Shown: positions 1 to 13,310 of the stretch, one piece after another
How the letters are laid out: each line of letters starts with the position of its first letter
How positions within the stretch are numbered: the first letter of the stretch is position 1
Source: Bugula neritina
Lineage: Eukaryota; Bryozoa; Gymnolaemata; Cheilostomatida; Bugulidae
NCBI GenBank assembly: GCA_964035545.1
Contig: OZ037766.1
Location: forward strand, 5,991,722-6,055,721
Direction of reading: 5' to 3'
Length of the DNA stretch: 64,000 nt
The notes under the pieces: generated by a model
Seen by the model: the letters and a program-made list of their open reading frames with translations, nothing else
The model's database searches: none
What the model was told of the DNA's origin: nothing
Translations under genes and position numbers: made by a program

Positions 1-544
1 ACATACACACATTATGGAGTGCTAAAAATTGGTTCTGTATAATATCTGCTTATAATAATGAGCCTTGCCATTATTCTTTTTAGATCTATTAAAATGTAGA
101 TATGAGAGTATAAACGATAAGCACAGCTCAAATGTTACATAATAATCAATTTTTAGACTATTTTGCCCTTCATACACACATGTATAATATATGTTAATAA
201 TTTATATATATAGCATACAGCTTGTGCCTACTGAGATATTTAATCATCTTCTGATGGATGGTAATTCAACTTTTGAATTTTCTGATGCAAAGTTACGGAA
301 AAGCAAGAGGCTGTGAACATGGCATATTATAACAAATATTTTTGCACATAAAATAATATTTTTAATTAAATAATTATTCCTTAGTACATTCACATTTTAA
401 TACTAAACCATTCATACTGCTTTTCAAGTTTGATGTGATACGATATCAGAACTTACAGCGGTCATTCACTCCACTAATGCAATGGCAACCATAGAAAAGG
501 TACACAAATATTTTCTATAGTAAAGTTAGCAGAATATTTCTCAC

Positions 545-3500
545 CAGTATTAATCGAATTCTTGTTGTCTTTAAGCCAAATCGGCACACCAATGCCAAAC
601 ATCAGGGATGTGCCCACAATATACAAATTTCTAGAAGAGTTGAGATCAACAAACTGTAAATTTGAGAGTCCTACTGAAATAATGAGTCCTGCAAGAAATT
701 TAAATGGAAGAAGTTATACAAATACAAAGTTTGTTCAAATGAATTAATTAGTCTAAGCCAAGCATAGCTTAGTGCAGTAAGTTTGGCCTCTATAATGTGA
801 CTTAGTGTTGGTAATGGATAAGGAAAGACAAATCCTTTGATACTAGTTGTTTGACTGTAACTTATTTAAACACAATCGTATAATCTTACCGAATACAGTG
901 AGATATGCTCCACCTAGCACAGGGTCTGGTATAGTTACAAACACTGCACACAGCTTTGTTAGGACTCCTGATATTAGCATGAAAGCGGCAGCAACTTGTA
1001 TGACTCGTCTGCTGCCAACCTGTATAAGAATTTACTTGGTCTATATAGTATTGCAGCCGTGGTCTAGGGATTCAAGCGTTCACTTTGTGAACACGAAGTC
1101 GTGGGTTCGAACCCGACAAAGGCCATTGGTAATGTTAGGAAGAGCATCCAGTCATAATTGCTCATTTAAATAAGTCCTTAGCCCGCTTTAACAAAAAACC
1201 CTTTCTATCAGGGGTTCCTCACAGGGATAATTACTATAAACTTGCATGAGTTTTTTTTATATAGTATCACATTATCAGTTATACAGTGCTTAACACATAC
1301 TATAATATAATATTAATACTACATAGCCTCATAATACAATGGCAGAGAATTAAAGTAGATTATCGGGCAATACATCCTATAAAAAGTGTTATTTGTGGGA
1401 AACATGTGATTAGAAATCATCACTTTTATACTAGTTGTATAATATATATTTATATAGATGCAGTTTATCAAATAATATAAAATATTGAATGCAATATAAT
1501 AATATTTACAATGAAAGAATTTAACTGCTACTTTCTCGATTATAAGACACATGCAGGCTATCTTGCAAGCTCTAATGTACAAAAAAATCTAAACTGTCTG
1601 GGAGGAAATTTGCTCTATGCGGTTCTATGCTAATCAGTACCATTGAACTTAAAGTTTCAGTTCAGTTCAGTAAAGTACCCACAGTTAGCTTGTTTTTAAA
1701 GTAACATGTTTAAAGCCTAAAGGCAGTACTAGTACTGCCTTTAGGCTTTAAACATGTTACTTTAAAAACAAGCTAACTGTGGGTACTTTACTGAATTAAA
1801 AGACTCAACAATTGTTACATTTTAATACGAAACTACTTTTTGCTTTTTTTCAAACTAAGGAACAGATTATTTAAATTTTTTTTCCTATTTCTCTCAGCAC
1901 AAATGTTTGTTATAATAAAAAATTACGAAATAAACCTAACGAGAATCACAATTACATGAAGGTTTTGGAGTCATCTGACTTATTTAACTGAGATAGGTGG
2001 GTGACATAACTCCTCAATTGTGAGTTCATACCTTAAGCTGTAGGATCTCTTACCACGCTACTATGTGTAGCCAATAAATGTAGTAACACAACTTCAGTAC
2101 ACACACAAGCACAGACTTCTTCATTATGCATTAAATAATCATTTTTAATTATAGTAATAAAAAACTATAACAGTATATTTTTTGGAGCATGTACTGCTTA
2201 TTTAGTATTTACATACATAAATAAAATTTGGAATACTTTTAGAAATCTAATACGATTGTAGGTAATAAACTTTGTAAGCTAAATATACATGTAGTTTTCT
2301 CAAATGATAGGTTTAGTAGGGCCAGAGCATATGTAGTATTTTAATTACTAAAATATATCATCATTAAGTTCTAGGCAACCATATAGCACTGGCTGCATAA
2401 TCTTTACAATAAACTCTTGAACGCATGCAGCTAAAAGACTAATTGGTGAATTATGAAACTATGGGTTCCATATTTCAATTGTACTGCCTTGGGCATGTTG
2501 ATTGCTTATAATTTGAGGTATCATAAAACCTACTCCAAGCCCGAAAGCTTTTGTATTGAGAAATATTTGCCACAGCTAATGCTGTGTTGCAGTAAAATTT
2601 GTGTTCTAGCTGTCACGTTTTGTCATGCCTTTGTGCCAACTATACATTTATAACTGGAGTGACAGTTTAAAGTTCCTATTAATAAGGATTTGGCAGTATA
2701 TAATTTATGAGCTCATATCAATTGTGTCTTACAGCAGTTTTATGTTATGCGTCAATGCCTTTTTATATTAGTATAAAGAGCTATCGAATGTATTATTTAT
2801 TTCTCAAAAATTTGTACACCATATTTTACGTCATATAATGTATATTTTTGAAATTCTCAATCAAAAAGCTAGTGTGGTTGATAAGAAAATTTCATCAAAT
2901 TTTACACATTTAAAGTAACTCTACAAATTATAAGTATATACAGATATGTTGTTATAAAATAATGCTGAGTGAAACTAAAGCAAATTAATTTTACTCAGTA
3001 AAGATGTAATTGTGTACACACTTTGCACCAACTCATTGTTCAGTTTAATTAAAAAACTGATGTTTTTGGTGATAACTAAACTTTCGAAAGAGTCACAGGA
3101 ATTACTATTATGTTCAATTTTAGCTTTCTTGTGCACTTTGCAATGTTTATTTTTACAATTTGTCTAATAACTTGTGTCCCACTGATATTAATTACCTGTG
3201 TTATAGCTAAGGCTCCAATGTTGCCACTGTATGAGGTTGTCCCTGGTCCTGCGCCAAAGGCCCCTGCAAGTGTACAGCCTAATCCTTCAATTGCTATGCC
3301 TCTGTTAATGGCTTCTCTTGTAGGAGGAGGAGCTCCTGATATTCTATATCAACAAAACAAAAACTCTACAAAATCTTTAGCATACTCAGCTAAAACAAAA
3401 CAAAGTTTCTTATCATACAAAAAAGCTTTGATGCAAATGATCAACTTCATACAATAGTTTCTGCTATTAGTTTTTATTATAAGAGTAAGTCTGATTAATT

Positions 3501-6500
3501 ATAATACTGTTTATCATATTATTATATTATATTATTATATTATATTATTATATTATTATATTATATTACTATATTATATTATGTATTATAAAAATTATGA
3601 TTTACGCCTTTTCTTCATTTCTTTTATTTAAAGATTTGCACTTATATAGACAGTTTACAGAAAATTTTACATACACAGCTTATAGGTAATTCTTACAAAC
3701 AGCATCTTTCTGGTAAGAATAGAAGCAAGAGCTTATAATGCTGACATTATGCTGTTAATCATGAGATAGACAGACATACAGACAGACAGATTATAGGCAG
3801 AAACTCCTTAGTAGTCACAAAATAAACTAATTTTCAAACTTGTAATAATGCATTACATATAATGATAGATCACTCTGCTTATAGCTAGATGATGGGTTTT
3901 GATATTATAAATGTGGGCTCAAAATGCATCTATTTACTAGCAATATCCAGTTGTGACACAGACCAAGCAATATTTACACGGCAGCCAGCAGCATAACTCT
4001 AACCTGGCAGCAGCATAGTAATCGCCTACTGATTCTATAACAGAGGCCAGGATTGCTGCCAGAATCCCAAATACTCCAGAAATAGACACCGTTGGGGCTC
4101 CCCATTGACCTGGGAAATAAGGTATGTGTTATGCAATCTGCTGGATGCATGCAGAAAGAAGTAAGTGATACAGTAATATTACCTAGATCTGAGCTCCATG
4201 ATTATTAGAACGTAGCTGCTATATATTAAGTTTTAGACTGTGTACCTGGATATGGCACTCGGAACCAATTAGCATTAGTGATCACAGAAATTCTACCATC
4301 TGTTCGAGCTTTATAATATATGTGGCTTTTATCATCAGGGAATACATTGGTGTAGGTGAAAATGATGGAAACTATGTAAGCTGTTAACATGGCCATCATT
4401 ACCTGGGAAGTAAAGTATCAGAGTGTCATATTTTGTAGGCAATTGACAGAACATGCAATCATTAAAATTTTTTAAACTCACAATTCTTATCAACCTTCAA
4501 AAATGGGCCAAATATTGTTTTTAATGCAGGATTATTTAAAACTATAATTTTATAATTATTAATAAACAATAATAATTATACTGTATTTATTTTTTAATCA
4601 CATTCTGATTTGATTTCTGAGGTGAATGCACATAAATTAAGTCTCTAACATCTGCTTAGAATGCATCAAATTGAACAGAAAAACTACAAAAATTATTAAA
4701 AAGTTTTTATATAATTAGTTTTTGTTTATAATGTTTTCAATGAAAAATCAACTGTTTGTATTTTATATAACTTATTGTTAGTTCACATGAGACAAGGCAA
4801 ATGTTAAGCATCCTAGTGACATAAACAAAAAGTGTTGCTTGTCAGAAATCTTTTGAAATATAATTGGCATCACATTTGAACATCTTTTAAAATAATTATT
4901 TGGCCAAAATTCAACATTCACTTTGAAGTAGCTTTTTTGGCAGAAGCAAAATCTTCCAATTACAGCTGCAAGCACAAGTTTGTTGGCCTGTTGTTTTTTC
5001 ACTTTATAAAAAAGGAAGTATATGGCGACATAACGCATTTGATATATCACGATATGTGAGTCATTTGATACAAGCCAAGATGTTTTTGAATTTATGGCAT
5101 GCTAGCTGTCATGTATTTGACATTTTATATTTATAAATTTTGTTTTTTGTCTTCATTTTTTGTTTAAGCAATAATTTGAAATAGACATAAAAACTGAAGA
5201 CTCACTGAAAAGTGGAATCATCATGATTCCAGTTTTTATTAGTCTACCATGTGGCAAGCTAAACTGAACTTAGGAGTTATCAGCTTATGCATCTACTTAA
5301 AAAGTAAGCATCTAAACTTCACACCCTCATAGCACATTTTATGCATAAATGTACCCAACTTTTTGAATGAAAATATTTCAAAATATTTAGACTTGTCCTA
5401 CCCTGTATTATTGCATAAGTGGTATAAATAACACATTGTGTGGTGTAAGTTGTACACTATGTGGTATAAATAGTATATATTAAGGAAGTGGTATATAAAA
5501 GTAGTAGTATAATAAAATAGGTAGTATGAATGGTATGTAATAATATAAGTAGTATATTTACTTACAGCAAACAGCTGGAATATTGGATAACCCATAGATC
5601 TTGACCAATGCCCCTTGAAGTATGCAGGGACCTTGACCTTAGCCATGTACTGGGAGAATATTAGTATTAGAGTAAAGGTTCTGCAATATAATAAATATAA
5701 TAAGATTGAGTCAAATTAACAGCAGATCTAGTAAAATGCATCTTTGTCAAGGAATGTAAATTGAATTTTATTTATCACAAAGTAGAATATAGTAGATAGA
5801 AAAAAAACTCTAGTCTGTAATGAAATTTGCTTACAATATTGATATGCCCCATTGTATGGAAGCTGCATTTGTTGCCAACTCAGCTAATGAAATTCCGACC
5901 AGCGTGATGGTGACAGATATGACAAGTGGTCCAATGTACTTCAGCATAACTCCTAATATCCCTGACAGTCCAATGACAATCTCAAAGATAGATGCCACTA
6001 GCAGAGCACCCTGCGCCTGAAAATATGGAATAGTTTAATCATTGTACAGGTGATTCAACGACACTGCTGTACAACAATTGTTTAAACATATCAGCAACTT
6101 TCACAAAAGTCATTTTGTTAACAATTAGTGAAAATATTCTTTTTACGTTTCAGAAAAATATTGCATTGAAATATTCTATTGGCTATTTTTAATCTCTTGT
6201 TGATCTGCTATATACAATATTTTTTTCAATATAATTATGTCAAATAATTTCTCTCAAAATGCTAATCCGCAACATCTTATAAACATAGTTAGATCATTAG
6301 CAGCAAATATTTTGCTCAAAACATTGGAACACAACTAATTCATAGAAGTGTACAAATACTTTCGAATAACACAAAACTTTAAAATTCCTAAATGTGGTAT
6401 TATTGTACTTTGTTGGCTGGGTAGGAGCTTATAATGTAGAAAGACATAAATTACTTACCATAGTTAAACAGCTAAATTATAATATACCCTACAACAAATT

Positions 6501-9500
6501 TTAAAAATATCCAGCAAACTTTCAATTTACAAAATCTTTTTCTATTTAGTTTTTGTTAAATTTCTCTTTTAGATAGACATTAAAGGTCAAATTATTCTGA
6601 ACTTCTAAATTGAAGCTAGCTTGAGAATTAATGTGGAAAAAGCAAATCAAGACATTTTGGCAAAAATATTCATAACTTAATTTATATATATATATATATA
6701 TTGTCGTTTTTTATTTCCGAGTGTAATAATCATAATAAATGTACGCACAGCTCTCATTCTAGCTCTCCAGACCTCTCTGTGTTCTTCTGAGCCATTTATG
6801 ACAACTGGCTCTGTGGAGTTTGGGTTCGTTATATAGAACTCTGTTAAGTTTGACCCTGTGGAAAAAGAAAGCTTACTTTTCATCTTTTTCAGGTTATTTA
6901 AGACAATATTTAAAAATAACCTTTAAGATAATTTATTGATGTGTATAGGATAGTTAGGATCAAAAGTTGATGAACCAGATTAGCAATCTAATATACTTTT
7001 TGCAATAATATGCTAAATATATATATGTGAGTAATATCAAAATTCATTCAATTTGAAGATAATATACCAAGTTATCAAAGATACATATAATCTAAATTAA
7101 GGGTTTAATGAAGATAAATTACTGTCTTGCTTGCACATGCTTTAAATAACAACATTAAGATAATCTAGTGGGTTATTGAAGAGTTGAAGACAAAGTATTG
7201 CTAAAAAATATCAATCTCCACTAAAAAGCTACTGAGACCACATAAAATGAATAATTTAAATAAAAAAGTCATTATAAGAAATATTCGAAAAATAAATCAA
7301 ATTAAAGTATATTTAAATATAAATATAAAGTGATTTTAGTTTAGAATATAGATTAATTTTATTTATTGAACTTACATTGAATTTTTCCAACTACATAAAC
7401 CAACTACAATAGCCTGAGAATGCTGGTTATATACATGTATTTTATGTCACTTCATTGTTTAACTTTTGCTATAAACTAATAATTTTGGGTTGTGTGCAAT
7501 CACTATTAAAACAGGATAAGGAACACTATGTTAACTCTTTTATGCTACGTTTTAGGGTTCATGATTACGTTCGCTTATAATCTAAGAATTAAGATGAACA
7601 AATAACAGGACAAAAACTTATGAGTGTTTAAACAACAAAGTGATTTATATATTTATTATCGAAAGATATTTTACTAATATGAGTACTTAAAAGCTCACCT
7701 TCAGACAACACTAAAGGACATTTATCAAACGTACGGAATATTGCCAGAAGAGGAGGATAGAAAGCTGCACTACCCCCCTGAACTATCGGTAGTCTAAAAT
7801 TGAAAAAAATGAAAAGAAATAAACATGCCTGTTTAAGTTTTAATAGTGTTGGTAAATTAAGTTTTTTTATTTTCTGTTGGCATCTGATTACAATAAATCA
7901 CCTCTCTGATAATGAAAACTTGCTTTAAAGTATACCTGTTATTACATTTCAAATTAGGATTATATAACTATCTGATCTGACAATATACAAAAACAAGATA
8001 TTTATTCAAAATAAATTATTTAGTTGTACTCTTTGAAAATGTGACGCCTATAAAACAAGAACTATTAATCTTACTTATCTATATATCACGTACTGCATAT
8101 ATAACATGTATGCTAATATAATATGTAATGAAATATAATATGTATGACATTAGAGTATGTATTGCAATATAGTATAGGCCTATACGTGTTTATAATACAT
8201 ACCTGCAACCAAAAGTAGTCTGAATAAATGTGACTATCCCCGATACAAAAAATGCTGTTGCAATGAGCTCTGCCTTGGCAATTTCATCTGTCTCCAGTCC
8301 TACCTCAATACAGATGGGTGCTGCTACCAATAGTGGCACTGCTATTGCACCTCCAGCCATGGACAAATAGTGCTGCAGTGATGCAATAAACATATCAAAA
8401 TATTATTATAAAATAAAATGGAATATAATAAAATATAATGAACATGTGACAAATATAGTAAAATTTATTGAAATTTAATGAATATATTCAAATCTAATAA
8501 ATATAGAAACAAGCTGCCAATTTATAGATAATCCAGCTTTGAGTTAAGTAAATTTTCCACAAATAACCACTAGTTGGTAGTATAAGAAAAACTGAATCAG
8601 AGAAAATGGCAAAGTTGAGAGGAGATATGTCTCACAAATGGAAACTATTGGTAGATGACTGCATAAACTTGTGTAAGGCAAATTATATTTAAGGCTTGCA
8701 GAATGAAACTATAGAGAATGAAAGAACTTGACTTTTCTCCTCACGGAGTAACAGCAAAACTAATCAGACAATCTTTTATATTCACTACTAAAACTATATT
8801 ACAGCCATGGTCTAGCGGGTGCAGAATCCTCTGAAATTAAGTAACAAATTGTATTACTATACTAAGATTTTGATTATGAGAAAACTTTCAAATGTCTACT
8901 TAGCTTAAGTTTTCATTTTTTGCTTGGCATTTGTGTCTGAATTGCTTCATCTTTATGCTGTGAAAGATACACTGCCAAAAAACTGCAACCAATGACTTGA
9001 GATTTTAAACGGATAAAAAATTGGAGTTTTGCCAAGTTTCCTTTTAATACAGCAACACTTTTGATGAAATTATGCAGCCAAAGACCTTATTGTAAAATGA
9101 AGTAAAAAAGTTACAAGGAAACTTATTGAGGAAACTGTAACTAATAGCAACAGCTACATGTTTCAGTTGCATTGAGTAGACAGAGGAGATAAGAATAGAA
9201 TTGTTAGATTGCAGGTTAAAACACTTCACAATAAAGCTTTCTAAATGTATACTCATGCAGAGAGTGGATGTGGTATATCTCAATTATTGTTAAGCCTCAT
9301 CAAACTGGTATCACTTCTTCTTATTGCTAGAGAGTTACCAGAACTTTGGTTATAGAACCAGTATTGTAACTACACAAATCCTGGAGCCGTATAAACTACA
9401 GCGATAGTCCAGATGCTATAACCTTTTAGCAAGGAGACACAATCAGAGATTGTAACTTATTATAAAAGTGAAAATAGATATTGTCATTTGCTAAAGTTGT

Positions 9501-10318
9501 TCAAAAGGTATATTTTTCTAGCCGTAAGATATGGATGGTACAGAATGGCTAGATGGGGCAGTTTAAACTAGCTGAGTATAATTATAGGGGCAATGTACAC
9601 TGAGTAGATAAAGCAGATTAGAGAAACCCGTAAAGATATAAAATGTCACCTCTCTATGTTTCCAATGCAACAAGTTATCTGATTTATACTATAATATACT
9701 TTGAAAAATTTACCAATTATTGTTAAAAATCTGCTTAAATATTTCGCATAATGAGCAACTCTAATTAACAAGTAGTAGTTTATGCTATTTATGAAATATA
9801 ATAATTAATGCTATAATGTACATTTCATGACACTGCATCTAAAAATTAATGAATTCAAAGACATTCTGAAAAAAAAATACATTTGCTGTCAAACTTTTTG
9901 AAATAAAATTAGGGGTTTCTGTTGAAGTTTTGGTTATGTCATTGTTGATCATTTACATGGCATTTCAACAACCAAGTGTAATGCAGATATAAGGCAACAA
10001 AAAACACATCTTGCTAAAAATATATTGTTGCTAAGATACAGCTTGCAATACATAGAAATAAGCAGGAAGTTACAAACAAAGAATCATTATAATGCCGATA
10101 TAATGCTTATAGTTTTGAGTTTGTGACAAGTTACAATGTGTAGCTGTTTTGCTGCCAATATAATTTTTAATTGAAGAAATGTCAATGCTAAAGCATTGTC
10201 AATTGTATACATTTTAAAAGCTTAAAGAGAGCACATTGTACTGTATGGTAATACTGTATTTATATTTACTACTAGCAATATATATCTATTTACTCACAAA
10301 CACACACACACGCACACA

Positions 10319-10354
<36 letters not shown>

Positions 10355-11852
10355 TACACACACACTCATATTCTAAAGACCTGAACATATCAAATGAAAA
10401 CCATGAATCCCAATATATTATATTAAAAATTAAAATAGAAAACATACTTATTTGCTCAACAAAAATGTACTGCAATAAGTGCAACCACTACCTACGTTTA
10501 CAATAATTTACTGCTGCCTAATCAACTGAATATAAAACAATGTTTGCATGCATTACATGTTTAAACTGTGATTACCAAGATAACAAACCTCTACCTGTGC
10601 ATTCAATAAACTTTTGCTAAACTAGTTTACACTACAATTGACTTTTCTTAACGATTGACATTAAAATGCATTTGTTTTCTTTGTTGGTCAGACAACTCCT
10701 AATGTGACAGTGCATGCTAGAGTCCACATTTTTCTGAACCATCACTTTTCTATTTACTTCAGTCAATTTAATTTAGAAAGAATGTGCCTATAAACTTAAT
10801 GGATAAATAGTGGTAGTATCTTAACACTCATCTATGCCATCATTATCACCCATAGCGAAGCGATAACATACCATTATCAACGATTATGATACAGTGTATC
10901 ATACACAGGATACATTGTGCAGCACCCTATAGACCTTATTTTATACTTTACTGATTGTAGAAATATAAATAGATATGGTGGTTTTAGTATTATAAAAGTT
11001 TGTCCACATTGAAACATTTCCATGAAAGCATGGTAAATTTTACATCATTGTGGTCTTTAGAAAATCAGTGGTGCTTAAAACATGTTTTGCATGCTCAGAA
11101 ATATTCTGAATGCTCTTAAAATTTTTAAAACCAAGACATCTAACTTGTGTGCTTACACACGAATAAACACATTTTTTGGCAAAAAATTTACTGGAAGTTA
11201 TATATTTTAGCAATTTCTGCACAAAATCTTTCCCAATTCCATTGAATACACCAATTTACAGCGAAGTTCATGATGAAACGTCGTCATTACTATGTGTTTG
11301 TAATTGTGACTTTGCTTCTGTTATCACGATTTCAACAGCTATGCTTTTGCATTGATATTGCTTACCTTTTACTAATAAAAAGCAGACACTGTTAAATTAT
11401 GTATACAAAACTCTTTTGCTTATAGTTCAAATGTTAGACGCTATACATTCCCTCATATGCTGGCATTGATAACGATTTTAATTAAATTTTTCAACCGAAA
11501 ATTTGTAATGAAAATTTTTAGCACCTATGCATTGTCTTTGACATATTGAATCAGTCATACTTTAAAATCTGTAAGTGGTCAAGAAACAACTTTCAGTTTA
11601 GCATATAAAAAAATGAATGAATATTTATGAAAGTACTAGTTGTAAATTGTGTACCTGGAAGCCCAGAGCCACCGAGAGATACCATGGTGGTACATCTTCT
11701 ATGGCATACTGTAGGTGTGATGATGTCTTTCCAGTTTCCTCCTCCACCTGACCAGAACTCACAGGTTCTCCTGTTACTTGACTGACTTCTACATCTACAG
11801 ACAGATGTCTGCTCGATCCCTCAATACTAGACAGTTGCTCTTGCCCCGTCAT
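545..11852 (-). CDS. SLC23-family nucleobase/ascorbate transporter, distal tandem copy (3' end outside window)
   Basis: Multi-pass plasma-membrane permease of the NAT/NCS2 (SLC23) family, which moves ascorbate or nucleobases. Coding exons, 5' to 3' on the minus strand: 11655-11852, 8203-8372, 7699-7793, 6749-6855, 5835-6016, 5566-5680, 4246-4402, 4004-4109, 3196-3343, 890-1019, 545-688. All have GT/AG borders and compatible phases (1552 nt, 517 codons plus one base). The ATG at 11852 has an in-frame TAA six bases upstream. Family marks: the QH motif across exons 1/2, LPIVQGGS in exon 3, VIESVGDYY in exon 8 and VGSRRV at the exon 9/10 join. The NAT signature in exon 9 reads [11 protein letters not shown]417 replaces the usual Q/E/P and the last position is Q instead of R/K/G. 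Three N-glycosylation sequons lie in exon 4. Exons 2-11 match the neighbouring copy in length base for base. The last three exons expected from that copy lie beyond position 1. The substrate cannot be decided from sequence. Confidence 0.92.
1052..1257 (+). mobile_element. tRNA-derived SINE, copy 1 (intron of distal SLC23 gene)
   Basis: The tRNA-like head has an A-box-like stretch (GTGGTCTAGGGATTC) and a B box (GGGTTCGAACCC). It is followed by a family-specific body containing GTTAGGAAGAGCATCCAGTC and a T-rich tail. A perfect 10-bp target duplication, TATATAGTAT, lies at 1042-1051 and 1258-1267. The element is antisense to the host gene, and its head ends only about 33 bp from the exon 10 splice acceptor. 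Confidence 0.9.
1666..1795. repeat. Perfect 130-bp palindrome (65-bp arms, no spacer)
   Basis: The left arm 1666-1730 is the exact reverse complement of 1731-1795, checked base by base, centred between 1730 and 1731 at AGTACT|AGTACT. Symmetry breaks at the next base on each side (G1665, T1796). It lies in intron 9 of the distal SLC23 gene. It encodes nothing and could extrude as a cruciform or give an RNA hairpin. Confidence 0.95.
3512..3592. repeat. ATTATATT-type microsatellite
   Basis: Tandem ATTAT/ATTATATT units with few interruptions, in intron 8 of the distal SLC23 gene. Confidence 0.85.
6681..6702. repeat. (TA)n microsatellite
   Basis: Short uninterrupted TA run in intron 4 of the distal SLC23 gene, about 45 bp below exon 4. 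Confidence 0.8.
10298..10370. repeat. (AC)n/(ACGC)n microsatellite
   Basis: CA repeats grade into about nine pure ACGC units and back to CA, in the 3.3-kb first intron of the distal SLC23 gene. The CpG-rich core stands out in very AT-rich DNA. Open reading frames here are repeat translations. Confidence 0.9.
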
Positions 11853-12196
11853 GCCTTATATTCGTGAATAAATTAAGCTGGTGTTATCTTAGACCACCCT
11901 GGCCTAGGTTATTGACAAGGTTGTATATGAATGCAGCTATAATCAAATGACAAATTATAAATTAAGATAATATGTAAAGTTACTCCTGTTGCTAATGATA
12001 CCTTGCTACAGTCTAATCAACTGCTACCCATCACACCACAATGTGCTGCAAGCACTCATTCGAAAGTGTAAAAATAAATATTTCAGGAAACAAAAAGTGA
12101 CAGCTTAACCAATTAGAATGAGTTATGCAACAATATACTTCCGACAATGTAACAGAGTGAAGCATGTAGATGTATATCTAGTGCATCTAGTGACAG

Positions 12197-12396
12197 CAGA
12201 GAGAAGCTGTGGTATAGGGGTTAGAGCTTTGGCTTAGAGGCTTAGTAAACACGGGGTCATGGGTTTTAGTTCCAGTAAATGCCATTGTTGATGTTAGGAA
12301 GAGCATCCAGTCATAATTGCTCCTGTGCCCATATAAAGAACCCTGTCCATCAGGTATTCTCACAGGGATAGTGACTATAAAAGTGCATGATTTTTT
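12197..12396 (+). mobile_element. tRNA-derived SINE, copy 2 (intergenic)
   Basis: Same family as the copies at 1052 and 15208: degenerate tRNA head (GTGGTATAGGGGTTAGAG), then GTTAGGAAGAGCATCCAGTC, CACAGGGATAGTGACTATAA and a T run. A perfect 9-bp target duplication TAGTGACAG lies at 12188-12196 and 12397-12405. The B box is mutated (GGGTTTTAGTTCC), so it is an old copy. Confidence 0.9.
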
Positions 12397-12685
12397 TAGT
12401 GACAGTGTCTAGTTCTAAATAACTGAATAATACTTTCATTAAATGGCAACATTTGTGCAAATTCAAGTTCCAAAAGGTGAATGCCAAAATAATTTAAGAT
12501 GTTCATGAGCCATACATGTTTGCAAGATTTTAGTTGACACTTTTACTTCAGGAAGGTTATTTATCAGTGTCCTAATAGCTCAACTTTCATTATTAATCTT
12601 TCAAAAGATTGAATTATCTAATCTTATACAAAATTAGAACATATTTTTTCTAATATACTGGTAGAAACAAAATTTGAAATAGGTA

Positions 12686-12800
12686 AGTTGGTGAGTGAGT
12701 GAGTGAGTGAGTGAGTGAGTGAGTGAGTGAGAAATTTAGTAATTGAGAAAGTAAGTAAATGGTTAAGTGAATGGGGAAGTGAATGGGTAAGTGAATGAGT
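12686..12800. repeat. (GTGA)n tetranucleotide repeat with degenerate flank
   Basis: Pure GTGA/GAGT units to about 12731, then diverged AAGTGAATG-type units to about 12800, between the tandem SLC23 genes. Confidence 0.85.
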
Positions 12801-13310
12801 AAGTGGATGATTAAACAGGTGGCCAGAGCAAACCTTCTCACTAAATTTTGACTGGCTGAGCCAGCAGCAAAAACATTAGTTGAAGAGATTTACATAAGTC
12901 TCTGCAATGTTAGCCGAAAAAAACTGTTTATTACCAGCTTTTGCTTTTAGCATATAGTAAAATAATGTATAGCCTATGTAGCAAAATAGTAATAAAAATA
13001 GAATTTTAGTACTTGCAAACTACTGCAAAAATACATACAAGTCTCAATACATGTAGTCAATAAAACATCAGAGAATTGCTGATGCTTCAGTTGATTAAAA
13101 ATTGAACAACTTTAATCTAACAATCTTGCTATTATTAACAGTAGCAAAAACACATGCAGTAAAAACGCTACTCTGCATCAAAAGATATTCACAAAGTGTT
13201 ACATAATAATGTTTGTGAAGTATGCTCCAATCCCAATATTTTCAGAGTCTTCACTCTACAAGACTGTGTAGTTGCAATCACTACCCAACTATTGCATCAT
13301 TATGACATCA

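Larger units (their letters stand above)
11853..13310. other. Intergenic region between tandem SLC23 genes
   Basis: This holds the 3' untranslated region of the proximal SLC23 gene (AATAAA on the minus strand at 12927-12932), a GTGA/GTAA simple repeat from about 12686 and a complete SINE with target duplication at 12188-12405. It must also hold the promoter of the distal gene. I see no TATA-like element convincing enough to report. Confidence 0.6.

Noticed and set aside
1-544. Next exon (GEPI...DNTIPG type) of the distal SLC23 gene
   Set aside because: I searched the minus strand here for the expected 96-nt exon and found no match; it should lie outside the window.
1075-1135. Functional tRNA gene (intact B box GGTTCGAACCC)
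   Set aside because: It is part of a repeated unit with a non-tRNA body, T-tail and target duplications, and the acceptor stem does not pair; it is a SINE head.
847-1173. 108-aa plus-strand ORF
   Set aside because: It crosses antisense over SLC23 exon 10 and the SINE; the minus strand explains this DNA.
8803-8845. Further SINE copy (ACAGCCATGGTCTAGCGGGTG)
   Set aside because: Only about 20 bases resemble the SINE head and there is no body or tail.
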